Assembly (NCBI GenBank): GCA_003268905.1
Contig: QLTU01000011.1
Location: 50,393-114,392 of the forward strand
DNA: 64,000 bases
Direction: 5' to 3'
Source: Acidovorax defluvii
Lineage (GTDB): Bacteria > Pseudomonadota > Gammaproteobacteria > Burkholderiales > Burkholderiaceae_C
The notes under the pieces are model-generated. The model was not told the origin of the DNA, searched no databases, and saw nothing but the letters and a program-made list of their open reading frames with translations. Below are positions 17,225 to 25,970 of this stretch, one piece after another. The position numbers and the translations under genes are program-made. Positions within the stretch are counted from its first letter, which is position 1. The number at the start of each line of letters is the position of its first letter.

Positions 17225-17824
17225 ATGCAACCCTTGAGCGTGGCGGCGGCGCAGGCCAGCCAGTCCACCATTTTGATGACGGCGGTGGCCGGGTTGGTGG
17301 CCGGGGCCATGTCGATGGCGGCGGGCGAATATGTGTCGGTGCACTCGCAGGCCGACACCGAAAAAGCCGACCTTGAACGCGAGCGCCGCGAGTTGGCCGC
17401 TGACCCCGCCGCCGAGGTGCGCGAGCTGGCCAGCATTTATGTGGGCCGGGGCCTGGACGCCGCACTGGCACAGCAGGTGGCCCAGCAACTCATGGCGCAC
17501 GACGCGCTGGGCGCCCACGCGCGCGACGAACTCGAAATCTCCAGCACCATGACGGCCCGCCCCGTGCAGGCCGCGCTCACCTCGGCCGCCGCCTTTGCCG
17601 CCGGTGCCGCCTTGCCCCTGGTGGTGGCCGCCGTGGCGCCCGCCAGCAGCCTGCTTTATTGGGTGGCCGGCACCGCCCTGGTTTTTTTGGCCCTGCTGGG
17701 CGGCGTGGCCGCGCACACGGGCGGCGCGGGCGTGCTGGTGGGCGCATGGCGCGTCACCTTCTGGGGCGCGCTGGCCATGGCCATCACGGCGGGCGTGGGG
17801 GCGCTGTTTGGGGCGCCGGTGTAA
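17225..17824 (+). pseudogene. VIT family (CCC1-like Fe/Mn transporter) protein, N-terminally truncated
   Basis: From about residue 6 the protein aligns with the VIT family as I know it: VAAAQASQSTILMTAVAGLVAGAMSMAAGEYVSV (read as consecutive segments), SQADTEKADLERERRELA, a helical insert with AHDALGAHARDELEIS, then three hydrophobic helices. Full-length members start with a first helix containing NDGIVSTASLVVG, and this is missing here. The frame stays open upstream (to 16934), but that extension shows no homology. The ATG at 17225 gives 199 residues against about 230 for the family. It is probably inactive or altered. Confidence 0.65.
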
Positions 17825-17849
17825 AGGGGGGCGCTGCACGGCCCTGGGG

Positions 17850-17893
17850 TGTCGCGATACCGGGTTCGGTGTCGCAATACTTGAATCGCGACA
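17850..17893. promoter_or_regulatory. upstream operator cluster of the Fic-like gene
   Basis: Half-sites TGTCGCGATAC (17850-17860) and TGTCGCAATAC (17870-17880) are direct repeats 20 bp apart. The second pairs with the inverted GAATCGCGACA (17883-17893) across a 2-bp gap, covering the proposed -35 element. The HTH of the downstream protein is the obvious candidate binder. Confidence 0.7.
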
Positions 17894-17909
17894 AAAATTG
17901 GCGCTTAAT
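17881..17909 (+). promoter_or_regulatory. candidate promoter of the Fic-like gene
   Basis: TTGAAT (17881-17886) and CTTAAT (17904-17909) are separated by 17 bp and sit between the two operator blocks. A transcript from here would have a leader of only about 20 nt without a Shine-Dalgarno. Confidence 0.55.
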
Positions 17910-17933
17910 GTCGCAATACAAAGTATCGCGACA
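17909..17933. promoter_or_regulatory. downstream palindromic operator of the Fic-like gene
   Basis: The arms TGTCGCAATAC (17909-17919) and GTATCGCGACA (17923-17933) form a near-perfect inverted repeat with spacer AAA. It ends 2 bp before the ATG at 17936 and begins at the last base of the proposed -10. Occupancy would block transcription start. Confidence 0.8.
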
Positions 17934-17935
17934 CT

Positions 17936-19312
17936 ATGGCTCCATCCGTTTTATCCTCCACCCATAACGCGGTCCTGAAGGCCGTCGCGCAAGCTGCTGC
18001 GGGCGCAAACATTGAGCAGATCGAAGCCCAATTGCCACAACCGCCCACGCGGCGCACCCTGCAGCGCTGGCTGAATGCGCTGGTTGGGCAAGGGCGGCTG
18101 CGCAAGGAGGGCCAGGCCCGTTCAACACGCTACCTGCTGCCCGTGCAGGCAGCGCCCGAGGCCGCAGACGCCGCGCCGGGTGACGTGTTTTTTCCCCTTT
18201 CGGACGAGGCCCGCGCCATTGACATCGCGGTGCGCCAGCCCGTGCAGCACCGCACACCGGTGGGTTACCGGCGCAGTTTTCTCGACAGCTACCGCCCCAA
18301 CACCACCTTCTATCTGCACGCGGCCTTGCGCGCAGAGCTGCAGGCCCTGGGCCAGGTCGCTGCACACAACGAGCCCGCAGGCACCTACGCCCGCAGCATT
18401 GCGAACCGGCTGTTGATCGACCTTTCTTGGAACTCCAGCCGCCTGGAGGGCAACACCTACTCGCTGCTCGAAACCGAACGCCTGCTGTCGGCGGGCGACG
18501 CCGCTGAGGGCAAGGGCGCGCTGGAGGCCCAGATGATCCTCAACCACAAGGCCGCCATCGAGTTTCTGATGGATTGCACACCCGACATGGGTTTTAACCG
18601 CTACACCTTGCTCAACCTGCACGCACTGCTGTCCGACAACCTGTTGCCCGACCCCACGGCCAGTGGCCGTCTGCGCACGGTGGCCGTGGGCATAGGGCAG
18701 GCGGTGTTTTTGCCACTGGAGGGGCCGCAACTCATTGCAGAGTGCTTCGCCCAGGTGCTCGACACCGCGGCCGCCATTCAAGACCCGCTGGAGCAGGCCT
18801 TCTTTGCCATGGTGCATTTGCCCTACCTGCAGCCGTTTGAAGATGTGAACAAGCGCGTGTCGCGCCTGGCGGCCAACATCCCCCTGATTCAGCACAACCT
18901 GTGCCCGCTGTCGTTTGTCGATGTGCCACCGGCGGCATACATCAGCGCCATGCTGGGGGTGTACGAACTCAACCGCATCGAGCTGCTGCGCGACGTGTTT
19001 GCCTGGGCGTACAAGCGCTCGTGCGCGCGCTACTCTGCCGTGCGCCAGTCGCTGGGCGAGCCCGATCCGTTTCGTCTGCGGTATCGCGCCCTTATTTTTG
19101 ACACCGTGGCCGAGGTGGTGCGTGCAGCCATGAACAAACAACGCGCCATTGCCTTTGTGGCCCGGCAAGCCCGACAGCACCTGCCCCCCGCCGACCAGCA
19201 TCGCTTTGTCGAAGTGACCGAAACCGAGCTGATGAGCCTGCACGAAGGCAACATGGCCCGCTACCGGCTGCGGCCCAGCGAGTTCGAGGCCTGGCGCCAG
19301 GGGTGGCGTTGA
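17936..19312 (+). CDS. wHTH-Fic domain protein with degenerate Fic motif
   Basis: The 458-residue protein has an N-terminal winged-helix-like domain (~1-70, with RRTLQRWLNALVGQGRLRKE). A Fic domain follows with a class-II type inhibitory motif S167-xxx-E171-G172 (SSRLEGN). The active-site loop reads LQPFEDVNKRVSR (298-310). Canonical HPFxxGN becomes QPFEDVN, so the catalytic His is Gln299 and the first Gly is Val304. AMP transfer as in FicT is therefore unlikely. Tandem palindromes immediately upstream suggest an autoregulator that uses the Fic fold for sensing. It is the first gene of the defence-like island. Confidence 0.85.
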   Translation: MAPSVLSSTHNAVLKAVAQAAAGANIEQIEAQLPQPPTRRTLQRWLNALVGQGRLRKEGQARSTRYLLPVQAAPEAADAAPGDVFFPLSDEARAIDIAVRQPVQHRTPVGYRRSFLDSYRPNTTFYLHAALRAELQALGQVAAHNEPAGTYARSIANRLLIDLSWNSSRLEGNTYSLLETERLLSAGDAAEGKGALEAQMILNHKAAIEFLMDCTPDMGFNRYTLLNLHALLSDNLLPDPTASGRLRTVAVGIGQAVFLPLEGPQLIAECFAQVLDTAAAIQDPLEQAFFAMVHLPYLQPFEDVNKRVSRLAANIPLIQHNLCPLSFVDVPPAAYISAMLGVYELNRIELLRDVFAWAYKRSCARYSAVRQSLGEPDPFRLRYRALIFDTVAEVVRAAMNKQRAIAFVARQARQHLPPADQHRFVEVTETELMSLHEGNMARYRLRPSEFEAWRQGWR

Positions 19313-19328
19313 GGTTTCGCTTAATCTG

Positions 19329-19384
19329 CAAAAAACCAGTGCCAGCGCTTGATGGATAAGCGCTGGAAGCTACAAAAAATAGAG
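19329..19384 (+). repeat. dispersed ~50-bp repeat, copy 2 (intergenic)
   Basis: Contains GCCAGCGCTTGATGGATAAG and CGCTGGAAGCTACAAAAAATAG. It lies between the convergent Fic-like and NERD genes. Confidence 0.85.
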
Positions 19385-19396
19385 CAATTGCGTGGC

Positions 19397-20173
19397 TCAA
19401 AGCTTCTGTATCACCCGGCACCTGGGAAACGTAGAGCACCCCCAAAACTGTTTGCCCGCGTTTGCGCCCGATTTTGCGGTGCGCAGCGCCATGGCGCTGC
19501 CGCACTGGGGGCACTTGCGCTCGGCTTGCGGGTTGTGGCGCTCTTTGAGCTGCTGCACATGCGCGGTGTGCGTGGCCCGCGTGGGCGCCAGGCGGCCGGT
19601 TTGCAACTGCTGCACCAAGCGCTGCACCTGCCGGGTGTCAAACACGGGCTGCGTGAACGAGAGAATGAAACGCACGCACCCGCCGCCATAGGTCACGTTG
19701 GCGGGCATCTCGGTTTTGAACGTGCTGCCCCCCACAAACACAATCACCGAGTGAATGGTCTCAGGCGGCACCTGCAGCGTGGCCTCCAGCGCCCTGGTGT
19801 GCTTGTAGTTCTGGCGCAGCGGGTTTTGGAACCTGAAGCTGCGCTTGAAGATTTGTTGCGTCCACTCGGCCTGCCGCTCGCTGCCAAAAATCCAGCCCTG
19901 CATGTTTTTGGTTTCGATGGCAAAGATGCCAAAGCGCGACACGATCACATGGTCAATCTGCGTGCTGCCGTCGGGCGTGGCCAGGGTGACGTTGTGCAGC
20001 GGAAAGTACACCGCCTTGTCCAGTTGCCAGCGCAGCATGAAGCGCACAAACCACTCCCCGACATGCCCCTTGCCCCACGGACTGCCCAACAGGGCCGCCA
20101 CCACCATGAACGGAACCACCCACAACAGGGTGGACATCAGCATGTGGACAAGCGGTTGAATGGCGTTTTGCAT
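19397..20173 (-). CDS. membrane-anchored NERD nuclease-related protein with C-terminal zinc ribbon
   Basis: The 258-residue protein has an N-terminal membrane helix (~8-30). A NERD domain follows with GHVGEWFV (Glu40), IDHVIVSRFGIFAIETKN (Asp74, Glu87, Lys89; the E-D-ExK nuclease pattern). A C-terminal topoisomerase-type zinc ribbon (CPQCGSAMALR ... WGCSTFPRC) completes it. It likely binds or cuts DNA near the inner membrane. It is 80 bp downstream of the type IIG enzyme on the same strand, so co-transcription with the hipBA-type IIG operon is possible. Confidence 0.85.
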   Translation of the reverse strand: MQNAIQPLVHMLMSTLLWVVPFMVVAALLGSPWGKGHVGEWFVRFMLRWQLDKAVYFPLHNVTLATPDGSTQIDHVIVSRFGIFAIETKNMQGWIFGSERQAEWTQQIFKRSFRFQNPLRQNYKHTRALEATLQVPPETIHSVIVFVGGSTFKTEMPANVTYGGGCVRFILSFTQPVFDTRQVQRLVQQLQTGRLAPTRATHTAHVQQLKERHNPQAERKCPQCGSAMALRTAKSGANAGKQFWGCSTFPRCRVIQKL

Positions 20174-20253
20174 GGTTCATCAGGGCACGAGGCCGTAGTT
20201 GGGTGGATCGGGGCGGGGTTCAGTTGCTCAAAGGGCCAGGGCGCCACGGCGTA

Positions 20254-23200
20254 TCACCCACGCCACGCCACTTCGCCATCGGTGGCCACGGCCTGCGCGC
20301 GGCCCAGGGCTTCCAGCGTTTGCAGCAGGGTGGGCAGGCCTTTCTTCCATGGGCCGCGGCCCTTGAAGCGGGCCTCGATGGCGCTCAATGTGAGCGGGGT
20401 GGGGCTGGCGGCCAGCGCATCGGCCACGGCGCGCACCTGCTCGGGCAGCGTGGCGGGCCAGGGGTTTTGCGCCGCGGGTTTGAATTGCTCTGTTTTTGAT
20501 AGCGGTTTTTCACTATCCAAATCGGACTCTAGCGCTTGATTCTCTTGCGCCAGCAGCTCCTGTTTTTGCAGTGAATTTTGCGGGTTTTGAAAGTCGGGCC
20601 GCAGCCAGCGCACGCGGCCCTGGGCTTCTTCGGCTGCGCGCTGGGTGTTGAGCTGCACCAGGTGGGCCAGGATGTTGTCGGTGGTTGCCGGGGCGGGCAA
20701 GCCGTAGGCCGCCAGCACCGCCGCGTCCAGCTCGTCGTGCAGCTCGCGCAGCACGCCCACCAGGCCCTGGGTGTGGATGGTTTTTTCTTTGGGTGTGAGT
20801 GCGCGGCCTTCGCGCAGTGCGGCCAGCACGTTGTAGAGGCCGGTGAGGGTGAGGGCTGTGTTTGTGGTGTTGGCGGGTTGAGCGGGTAGTGCCGGGGCAG
20901 GCGGGGACTGCGGCGGGCTCATACGCGCTTCGCTTGCGAAATCGCCCCCCGCAGTCCCCGCCTGCCCCAGCACGCGCTTGCGGTGTGCGTCGATCTGCTC
21001 GGCGAGGTGGGCGATGCGTTCGCGCAGGTGCGGGGTCAGGCCGGTGTCTTCGTCGGGGAAGGGGAAGGTTTCGAAGCAGGTGGTTTTTACATACACCGGC
21101 CGATCCTCCAAGGTGCTTCCTGCGCCTAGAGCCCAGCAGCCGTGCAGCTGGCTTGACAGTACCCCGAGCGCAAAGGTGTCTTGCACGGCAATAGCGACCA
21201 GCTTGTTATCGGGCAGAACGCTGGCGTCGAGGAACTGGAATATGCGGTGCTTGGCGGTCTCGACGGTGGCGATGTAGCGGGGCAGGCCTGCTAGCTGTTT
21301 GCGCAGCTTCGGGTTGGTTTCGCCAAAAAGCCACCAGTTCTTGCGGCGGCTCTCACGGTTGTTTTGGTCGCGCTCGGGTTTGACTTTTTCCAGCAGCCAT
21401 TGATAGGCCGCAGGCTGTTGTTCTCTCAATTCTTCCGCTGTCAATCCAAAAGCGTCTATGACCATGACGCCGCGAGGTTTGTCTGTCAGGTCGCGACCAT
21501 TGCGGTAGTGACGAATAAGTGGGAAGTTGCCCAACGCGGCGGCTTGTCCTGGCTCCACGACGAAGCCCGCACCAAACAATTGAACCCCGCGATTGCTGAG
21601 GTTTAAATTGGCGTTCAGAGGGTGTGCGCTTGCCACATTGGCGCCCGCGCTCAAATCTGCATGAATCACTCCGGTGCGCTCGGCAAGCGCTACAGCAACT
21701 TCACCATGCTCACCGGGCTCCTCGCTAATCACCGTGAACAACTGCCCTTCGCCCGCACCGGGCGCCGCCACCGTCATGGCAATGCGCACGGCGGCGCCAT
21801 TGGCGCCGTCCACCCACGGGTGGTCGGGAATCGCCATGAGCAGGTGGCAGCCTTTTTCTAGGGCCGCTTGCACCACGCGCCGATTGAACGTCTGGCGCAG
21901 GCTGTTGGTGGTGATCAAGCCCATGCGGCGCGTGTGCCCCGCAGCCACCTGCGCGGCGGCGTGGTGCCACCAGAACATCACAAAGTCCGCGCTCTCGGGC
22001 ACCTCGGGCCAGGCGCCGCGAAGGGCTTGCACGTAGCCATCGCCCAGGGCAGCGCGCATGCTGGCGGCGCCAATAAACGGCGGGTTCCCCACAATGAAAT
22101 CCGCCTGCGGCCACTGCGCCTGCCGGGCGCCCACGTAGCGCCATTGCGGCACTTGGGCGGCTTCGTCGGGCACCTGCTCGCCGGTCACAGGGTGGGTTTT
22201 GAACGTGCGGCCGTCCCAGCGGCTGAGCAACTGGCCCGCGTCGTCGTAGGCCAGCTCTTGCGCGTCCCAGGCCAGCACGGCGTCGCGGCATTCGATGTTG
22301 CCGTAGTTGTGCACCACGGGTTCGGCCACGGCGGCGTTGCCGCGGGTGCGGATGTGCCACTGCAGGTAGCCAATCCACAGCACCAGCTCGGCCAGGGCGG
22401 CGGCGCGTTCGTTCAGCTCGATGCCGCGCAGTTGTTGCAGCGTCACCGTTTCGCCTTCAAAGCCGAGCTGGTCTTGCGTGTGGCCTAACGCTTCGAGCTG
22501 GTTGACGACTTCGCCCTCCAGGCGCTTGAGGTGCTCCAGCGTCACATACAAAAAGTTGGCGCTGCCACAGGCCGGGTCGAGCACGCGGGTGGTGCACAGC
22601 TGGTGGTGGAATTTTTTGACTTCGGCACGGGCCTCGGCCAGCTTGGCCTGCGCTGCTTTGCCCTCCAGCGCGGCGGCCTCGTGCGCCAGCACCAGGGCGG
22701 CGGCCTGGGCGTTGGCCCAGTCGGCGCGCAGGGGCTCGATCACCGTGGGCAGCACCAGGCGCTCTACGTAAGCGCGGGGCGTGTAGTGCGCGCCCAGGGC
22801 GTGGCGCTCGGTGGGGTCCAGCGCGCGCTCCAGCAGGGTGCCAAAGATGGCGGGTTCGACCTCGCGCCAGTTCGACTTGGCGGCGGCAATGAGCAAATCA
22901 ATCTGCTCGGGCGTGAGCAGCAGGCTGTAGCCGTCTTGCCCCGCGCCTTTGAAGAGCTTGCCGTTGAAGTGCAGCACGGGCTTGGCAAGGGCCGCGCTAA
23001 AGCCGCCCCGGTCCATGTCGGCCCACAAAATGCGCAGCATTTGCTGCAGCGTGGCGGGGTCGCCCCTGTGGGCTTGCAGCAGGCCGAGAAAGGCGCCTTT
23101 GGGCAGCAGCTCCACGTCTTCGGCAAACATGGAAAACAGGCAGCGGGTGAGGTAGGCTGCTACTGTTTCAGGAGCTACTTGCGCTTGCTGCATAAGCGCT

Positions 23201-23874
23201 GGAGGCTGATTTGGCTTGAAGTTTGCGCCATTGCCCTCCAGCGACTTGGCCAGCTGGGCCAGCAGCGCGGCCACGTCGCGGGTGACCTGGGCGCTGATGC
23301 GGGCGGGGTTGAGGCTGTCGGGGTCGGTCCAGATGCGGCGCAGGCGGTCTTGCACCTCGGGCCGGGCCAGGTCGGCCAGTTGCAGGCGGTGGCTGCGCGG
23401 GTCGGGGTAGGGGGTGTAGGTGCCGCCGGTTTTGCTGAACTCGGCATACACCTCGATCACGGTGCCCACATCGACCACCAGCACAAAGGGCGGGCGGCCA
23501 TCGGCTGCGGGCAGGGCGCGCGCATAGGCCTCGCCCTGGCTGCGGGCGCGCAGCAGGCCGTCGTCAAAACCCTTGGTGTGGCTGCCGGCCTTGAGTTTTT
23601 TGGCCTCCAGCACAAAGTGGCCGCGCCGGTAGCAATCAATGCGGCCGGCGCTGGTGCTGCCGTCGCCGTGGGCAAACGTGACCGGGCGCTCGAACATGTA
23701 GGTTTGCTCGGGCGTGGGGTGGGGCTTGTCCACGCCGAGCAGCTGGCACAGGTCCATCACAAAGCTTTGTGCGGTGGCCAGCTCGCTGGCCGTGTTGTGT
23801 TGCCAGCGCTGGATGAAGGCCTGGGTGGCGGTGGCGTCAATGGCGGCGGTGGCTGCGGTGGCGGTAGAGGTCAT
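20254..23874 (-). CDS. MmeI-like type IIG restriction-modification enzyme
   Basis: The 1206-residue single-chain enzyme carries a PD-(D/E)xK nuclease domain at the N-terminus (Asp80, Glu90-Ala-Lys92 in [16 protein letters not shown]). A helical connector is followed by a gamma-class adenine methyltransferase: motif [17 protein letters not shown] (~361-376), motif [12 protein letters not shown] (432-442), motif IV GNPPF (596-600). A C-terminal target-recognition region with a long variable tail completes it. Nuclease, methylase and specificity thus sit in one protein, as in MmeI. All key residues look intact. Two dispersed repeat copies are embedded in it. It starts 22 bp after hipA. Confidence 0.88.
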   Translation of the reverse strand: MTSTATAATAAIDATATQAFIQRWQHNTASELATAQSFVMDLCQLLGVDKPHPTPEQTYMFERPVTFAHGDGSTSAGRIDCYRRGHFVLEAKKLKAGSHTKGFDDGLLRARSQGEAYARALPAADGRPPFVLVVDVGTVIEVYAEFSKTGGTYTPYPDPRSHRLQLADLARPEVQDRLRRIWTDPDSLNPARISAQVTRDVAALLAQLAKSLEGNGANFKPNQPPALMQQAQVAPETVAAYLTRCLFSMFAEDVELLPKGAFLGLLQAHRGDPATLQQMLRILWADMDRGGFSAALAKPVLHFNGKLFKGAGQDGYSLLLTPEQIDLLIAAAKSNWREVEPAIFGTLLERALDPTERHALGAHYTPRAYVERLVLPTVIEPLRADWANAQAAALVLAHEAAALEGKAAQAKLAEARAEVKKFHHQLCTTRVLDPACGSANFLYVTLEHLKRLEGEVVNQLEALGHTQDQLGFEGETVTLQQLRGIELNERAAALAELVLWIGYLQWHIRTRGNAAVAEPVVHNYGNIECRDAVLAWDAQELAYDDAGQLLSRWDGRTFKTHPVTGEQVPDEAAQVPQWRYVGARQAQWPQADFIVGNPPFIGAASMRAALGDGYVQALRGAWPEVPESADFVMFWWHHAAAQVAAGHTRRMGLITTNSLRQTFNRRVVQAALEKGCHLLMAIPDHPWVDGANGAAVRIAMTVAAPGAGEGQLFTVISEEPGEHGEVAVALAERTGVIHADLSAGANVASAHPLNANLNLSNRGVQLFGAGFVVEPGQAAALGNFPLIRHYRNGRDLTDKPRGVMVIDAFGLTAEELREQQPAAYQWLLEKVKPERDQNNRESRRKNWWLFGETNPKLRKQLAGLPRYIATVETAKHRIFQFLDASVLPDNKLVAIAVQDTFALGVLSSQLHGCWALGAGSTLEDRPVYVKTTCFETFPFPDEDTGLTPHLRERIAHLAEQIDAHRKRVLGQAGTAGGDFASEARMSPPQSPPAPALPAQPANTTNTALTLTGLYNVLAALREGRALTPKEKTIHTQGLVGVLRELHDELDAAVLAAYGLPAPATTDNILAHLVQLNTQRAAEEAQGRVRWLRPDFQNPQNSLQKQELLAQENQALESDLDSEKPLSKTEQFKPAAQNPWPATLPEQVRAVADALAASPTPLTLSAIEARFKGRGPWKKGLPTLLQTLEALGRAQAVATDGEVAWRG
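20517..20583 (+). repeat. dispersed ~50-bp repeat, copy 3 (inside type IIG gene)
   Basis: Contains CAAATCGGACTCTAGCGCTT, TTGCGCCAGCAGCTCCTG. It lies antisense to the gene and encodes a Gln/Glu/Leu-rich linker in the C-terminal part ([19 protein letters not shown]). A neighbouring GATAG/CTATC inverted pair at ~20498-20517 may belong to a second partial unit. Confidence 0.75.
23160..23220 (-). repeat. dispersed ~50-bp repeat, copy 4 (inside type IIG gene)
   Basis: On the minus strand it reads CCTCCAGCGCTTATGCAGCA then AGCGCAAGTAGCTCC. It encodes [17 protein letters not shown] in the helical connector (residues ~221-237), in the same frame as the copies in aceF and lpdA. Confidence 0.8.
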
Positions 23875-23896
23875 GCAATGGGGGTCGGCAAAGGGG

Positions 23897-25216
23897 TCAA
23901 AGGCCCAGGGCGGTGGCGCCTTGCAGGCGCTGCAGCACGGTGCGCTGCATGGCAGGCGGGGCGGTGTGCAGCAGCTGCGGCCAGTCGGCCTGCGCCAGTC
24001 TAACTACATCCCGTAACAAAGCCAGGTGCCGTGGCACGCGCAGCAGGCCTGCGGATTGGAGCAGGGCCTGCATGTCGGCCCAGGTGAAGGCGCGCAGGGT
24101 GCGGTCGATGGCGCGGTTGACGGCGTATTGGGCCTCGGGCACGCCGTCAAAAAAGGCGGCCACGCAGACGGGGTCGTACACCGGGGCGAGCTGGGGCGTG
24201 CGGCCATCGGGGTAGATGAGGGCCCAGTTTTTTAAATGCGCGTCGGTGTTGCCCATGAGGATGAAGGCCACCATGCGGGCCAAAAACTCGCGCGTGTCCT
24301 GCACGGGCTGGCTGCTCAGGCGGTTGAGCACGCGCAGCATGGTGGCCCAGTCTTGCTGGATGCCTTTGCCGTATTTCTGGCGCGGGGTGTAGCCCAGCAC
24401 CTGGTTGAACTCTTCCATGTGCACACGGGCGCCGCCGGGCAGGTGGTCAAAGCGCTGCACGGCCAATATCTCGTTGAAGGGCACGGTGGCGGGCAGGTCG
24501 GCCTCGGCGCGGGTGATGACGCGGGCCTGGGCGCAGTTGAGGCCCAGCGCCTTGCACAGCTGGTAGCCGGTGTATTCGTTGGCCACCAGATCGGGGTGGG
24601 CGGTGGTGGGCAGCTTCAATATCACGCTGCCCGCCGCGCCCTGGCGGTGCACGGTGTAGCGGCGGCCTTCTTGCACGGCGCTGAACTTGGTGACCACGCC
24701 GGGCAGCGAGGCGGCGTCTTCCACGGGGTATTCGACAAACCCCGGCTCCAGCACATCAAGGCCCTGGGTGGTGTGCCAGTGGCGCACTACATCGGGTATG
24801 CCGTCTTGCGCGGGCACGGGCTCTACCTCCAGCGCGCCCATCAGGTCGTGGCCTGCGGCGGCGAGCAGCTCGAATTCGTCGTCGGGGCTGCAGCCGCGCT
24901 CGCGCGCGAGGCGCTCGCGGTTGTGGCCCTCGGGCAGCAGGTTTTGAAAATACACGGGCCAGCGCCCATCGGTGCGCACCAGCCGCGCATCGCGCGCCGA
25001 GGCCAGAATTTGCTGCGTGGCGGCCTCGTCAGCGCCCTGGTAGCTGAGCGAGAGCGTGGGGCGCTGCGGGTTGCGGATGTAGGCCTCGTCAAACGACACG
25101 CGCAGGATGTCGCCATATTGCGAGAGGTAGCCAATGGCCTCGCGCCCGCCCGCTGCGCCGTTGCCCTGGGCAGGGCGGTGCAGGTACAGGCGCAGGTAGC
25201 GGATGGAGGTGGACAT
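23897..25216 (-). CDS. hipA: HipA-family serine/threonine kinase toxin
   Basis: The 439-residue protein matches HipA in the N-subdomain (YFQNLLPEGHNRERLARERG, ~89-108). It also has the ATP lysine in VILKLP (Lys201), the catalytic Asp325 in NTDAHLKNWALIYPDG and a metal Asp348 in APVYDPV. All kinase residues seem intact. HipA toxins phosphorylate targets such as glutamyl-tRNA synthetase and induce dormancy; the target here is unknown. The gene follows hipB by 39 bp and precedes the type IIG enzyme by 22 bp, an operon-like order. Confidence 0.88.
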   Translation of the reverse strand: MSTSIRYLRLYLHRPAQGNGAAGGREAIGYLSQYGDILRVSFDEAYIRNPQRPTLSLSYQGADEAATQQILASARDARLVRTDGRWPVYFQNLLPEGHNRERLARERGCSPDDEFELLAAAGHDLMGALEVEPVPAQDGIPDVVRHWHTTQGLDVLEPGFVEYPVEDAASLPGVVTKFSAVQEGRRYTVHRQGAAGSVILKLPTTAHPDLVANEYTGYQLCKALGLNCAQARVITRAEADLPATVPFNEILAVQRFDHLPGGARVHMEEFNQVLGYTPRQKYGKGIQQDWATMLRVLNRLSSQPVQDTREFLARMVAFILMGNTDAHLKNWALIYPDGRTPQLAPVYDPVCVAAFFDGVPEAQYAVNRAIDRTLRAFTWADMQALLQSAGLLRVPRHLALLRDVVRLAQADWPQLLHTAPPAMQRTVLQRLQGATALGL

Positions 25217-25255
25217 GGAATGTGCGTTGTATGGGCGTGCAGCGGGCCGTTACGG

Positions 25256-25558
25256 TCAGCGGCGCAGGCCATCCACGACGGAGGGCGGCGCGTCTACCCC
25301 CTCGGGCTGGCCCAAAAATTTGCCGCCCGACTGGATGAACGCTTGCAGGCTGGGCCGCAGGCTGCTGGGTACGGCAATGATGTCCATGCCCAGCACGCGC
25401 GCCATTTCGGCCAGGGTGGAGTAGCGCGGGTCGAGGTCGCCGCCTTCGGTGCGCTGCACCGTCATGCGCGAAAGGCCCGCGCTTTCGGCCAACTGGGCCT
25501 GCGTCATCTGGTGGGCCTTGCGGGCGGCGGCGAGGGTGGTGATCAGGTCGTTGTGCAT
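25256..25558 (-). CDS. hipB: HipB-like XRE-family antitoxin/regulator
   Basis: The 100-residue protein has an N-terminal Cro/C1 HTH (MTQAQLAESAGLSRMTVQRTEGG) and a C-terminal tail (FLGQPEGVDAPPSV). Proteins like this neutralise HipA and repress their own operon. A small palindrome lies directly upstream of the ATG at 25558. It is the first gene of the hipB-hipA-type IIG transcription unit. Confidence 0.87.
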   Translation of the reverse strand: MHNDLITTLAAARKAHQMTQAQLAESAGLSRMTVQRTEGGDLDPRYSTLAEMARVLGMDIIAVPSSLRPSLQAFIQSGGKFLGQPEGVDAPPSVVDGLRR

Positions 25559-25561
25559 GAT

Positions 25562-25596
25562 CGTAAATATACGCTTTTAATTAGAAATGTATAGTT
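25562..25596 (-). promoter_or_regulatory. candidate hipB promoter/operator
   Basis: Just upstream of hipB is CGTA-N4-TACG (25562-25573). On the minus strand TATATT can serve as -10, with TATACA 16 bp upstream as -35; the outer TATAC/GTATA also form an inverted pair. Autorepression by HipB is the natural reading but is inferred. Confidence 0.45.
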
Positions 25597-25612
25597 TGAG
25601 TTTCATGCTGGC

Positions 25613-25640
25613 AAAAAAAGGCCGCCGGTTGAGGGCGGCC
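25613..25640 (-). terminator. rho-independent terminator of the YjfB-like gene
   Basis: On the minus strand GGCCGCC (25640-25634) pairs with GGCGGCC (25626-25620) across a 7-nt loop. Seven T residues follow (complement of 25613-25619). Confidence 0.88.
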
Positions 25641-25689
25641 CGCGAGGGTTTACCTTGGAGAGGTTGGGGCTGGCAAAAACCTTGTGGGT

Positions 25690-25893
25690 TTATGCAAATG
25701 TGTTGACCTGGGTGCCGAGCGTTCCCGATGTGGCCAGGGCGGGCTGGGGCAGGGCTTGCAGCAGGGTGGCTGCGGCGCTGGCCTGCACGTCCAGGGCTTT
25801 TTTCAGCACGGTGATGTTGATGGCATCCGACGTCTGGCGGCTGGCCAGGGCGGTGGAGGTGCTGACGATGCTGTTGGTGAGGCCGACGTCCAT
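25690..25893 (-). CDS. YjfB-like putative motility protein
   Basis: The 67-residue protein begins MDVGLTNSIVSTSTALASRQ and continues VLKKALDVQASAAATLLQAL, matching the YjfB family of small proteins often linked to motility genes. Its biochemical role is unknown. AAGGAA sits upstream of the ATG at 25893, and a strong terminator follows. It is a separate transcription unit between hipB and the flavoprotein. Confidence 0.75.
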   Translation of the reverse strand: MDVGLTNSIVSTSTALASRQTSDAINITVLKKALDVQASAAATLLQALPQPALATSGTLGTQVNTFA

Positions 25894-25970
25894 GCAATGT
25901 TCCTTGGAGTATTGCCTTGTTATCGGCAGGTGCGCGCCGCGCTGGAGGGGTGTTACATCTGGGGCGCCCG

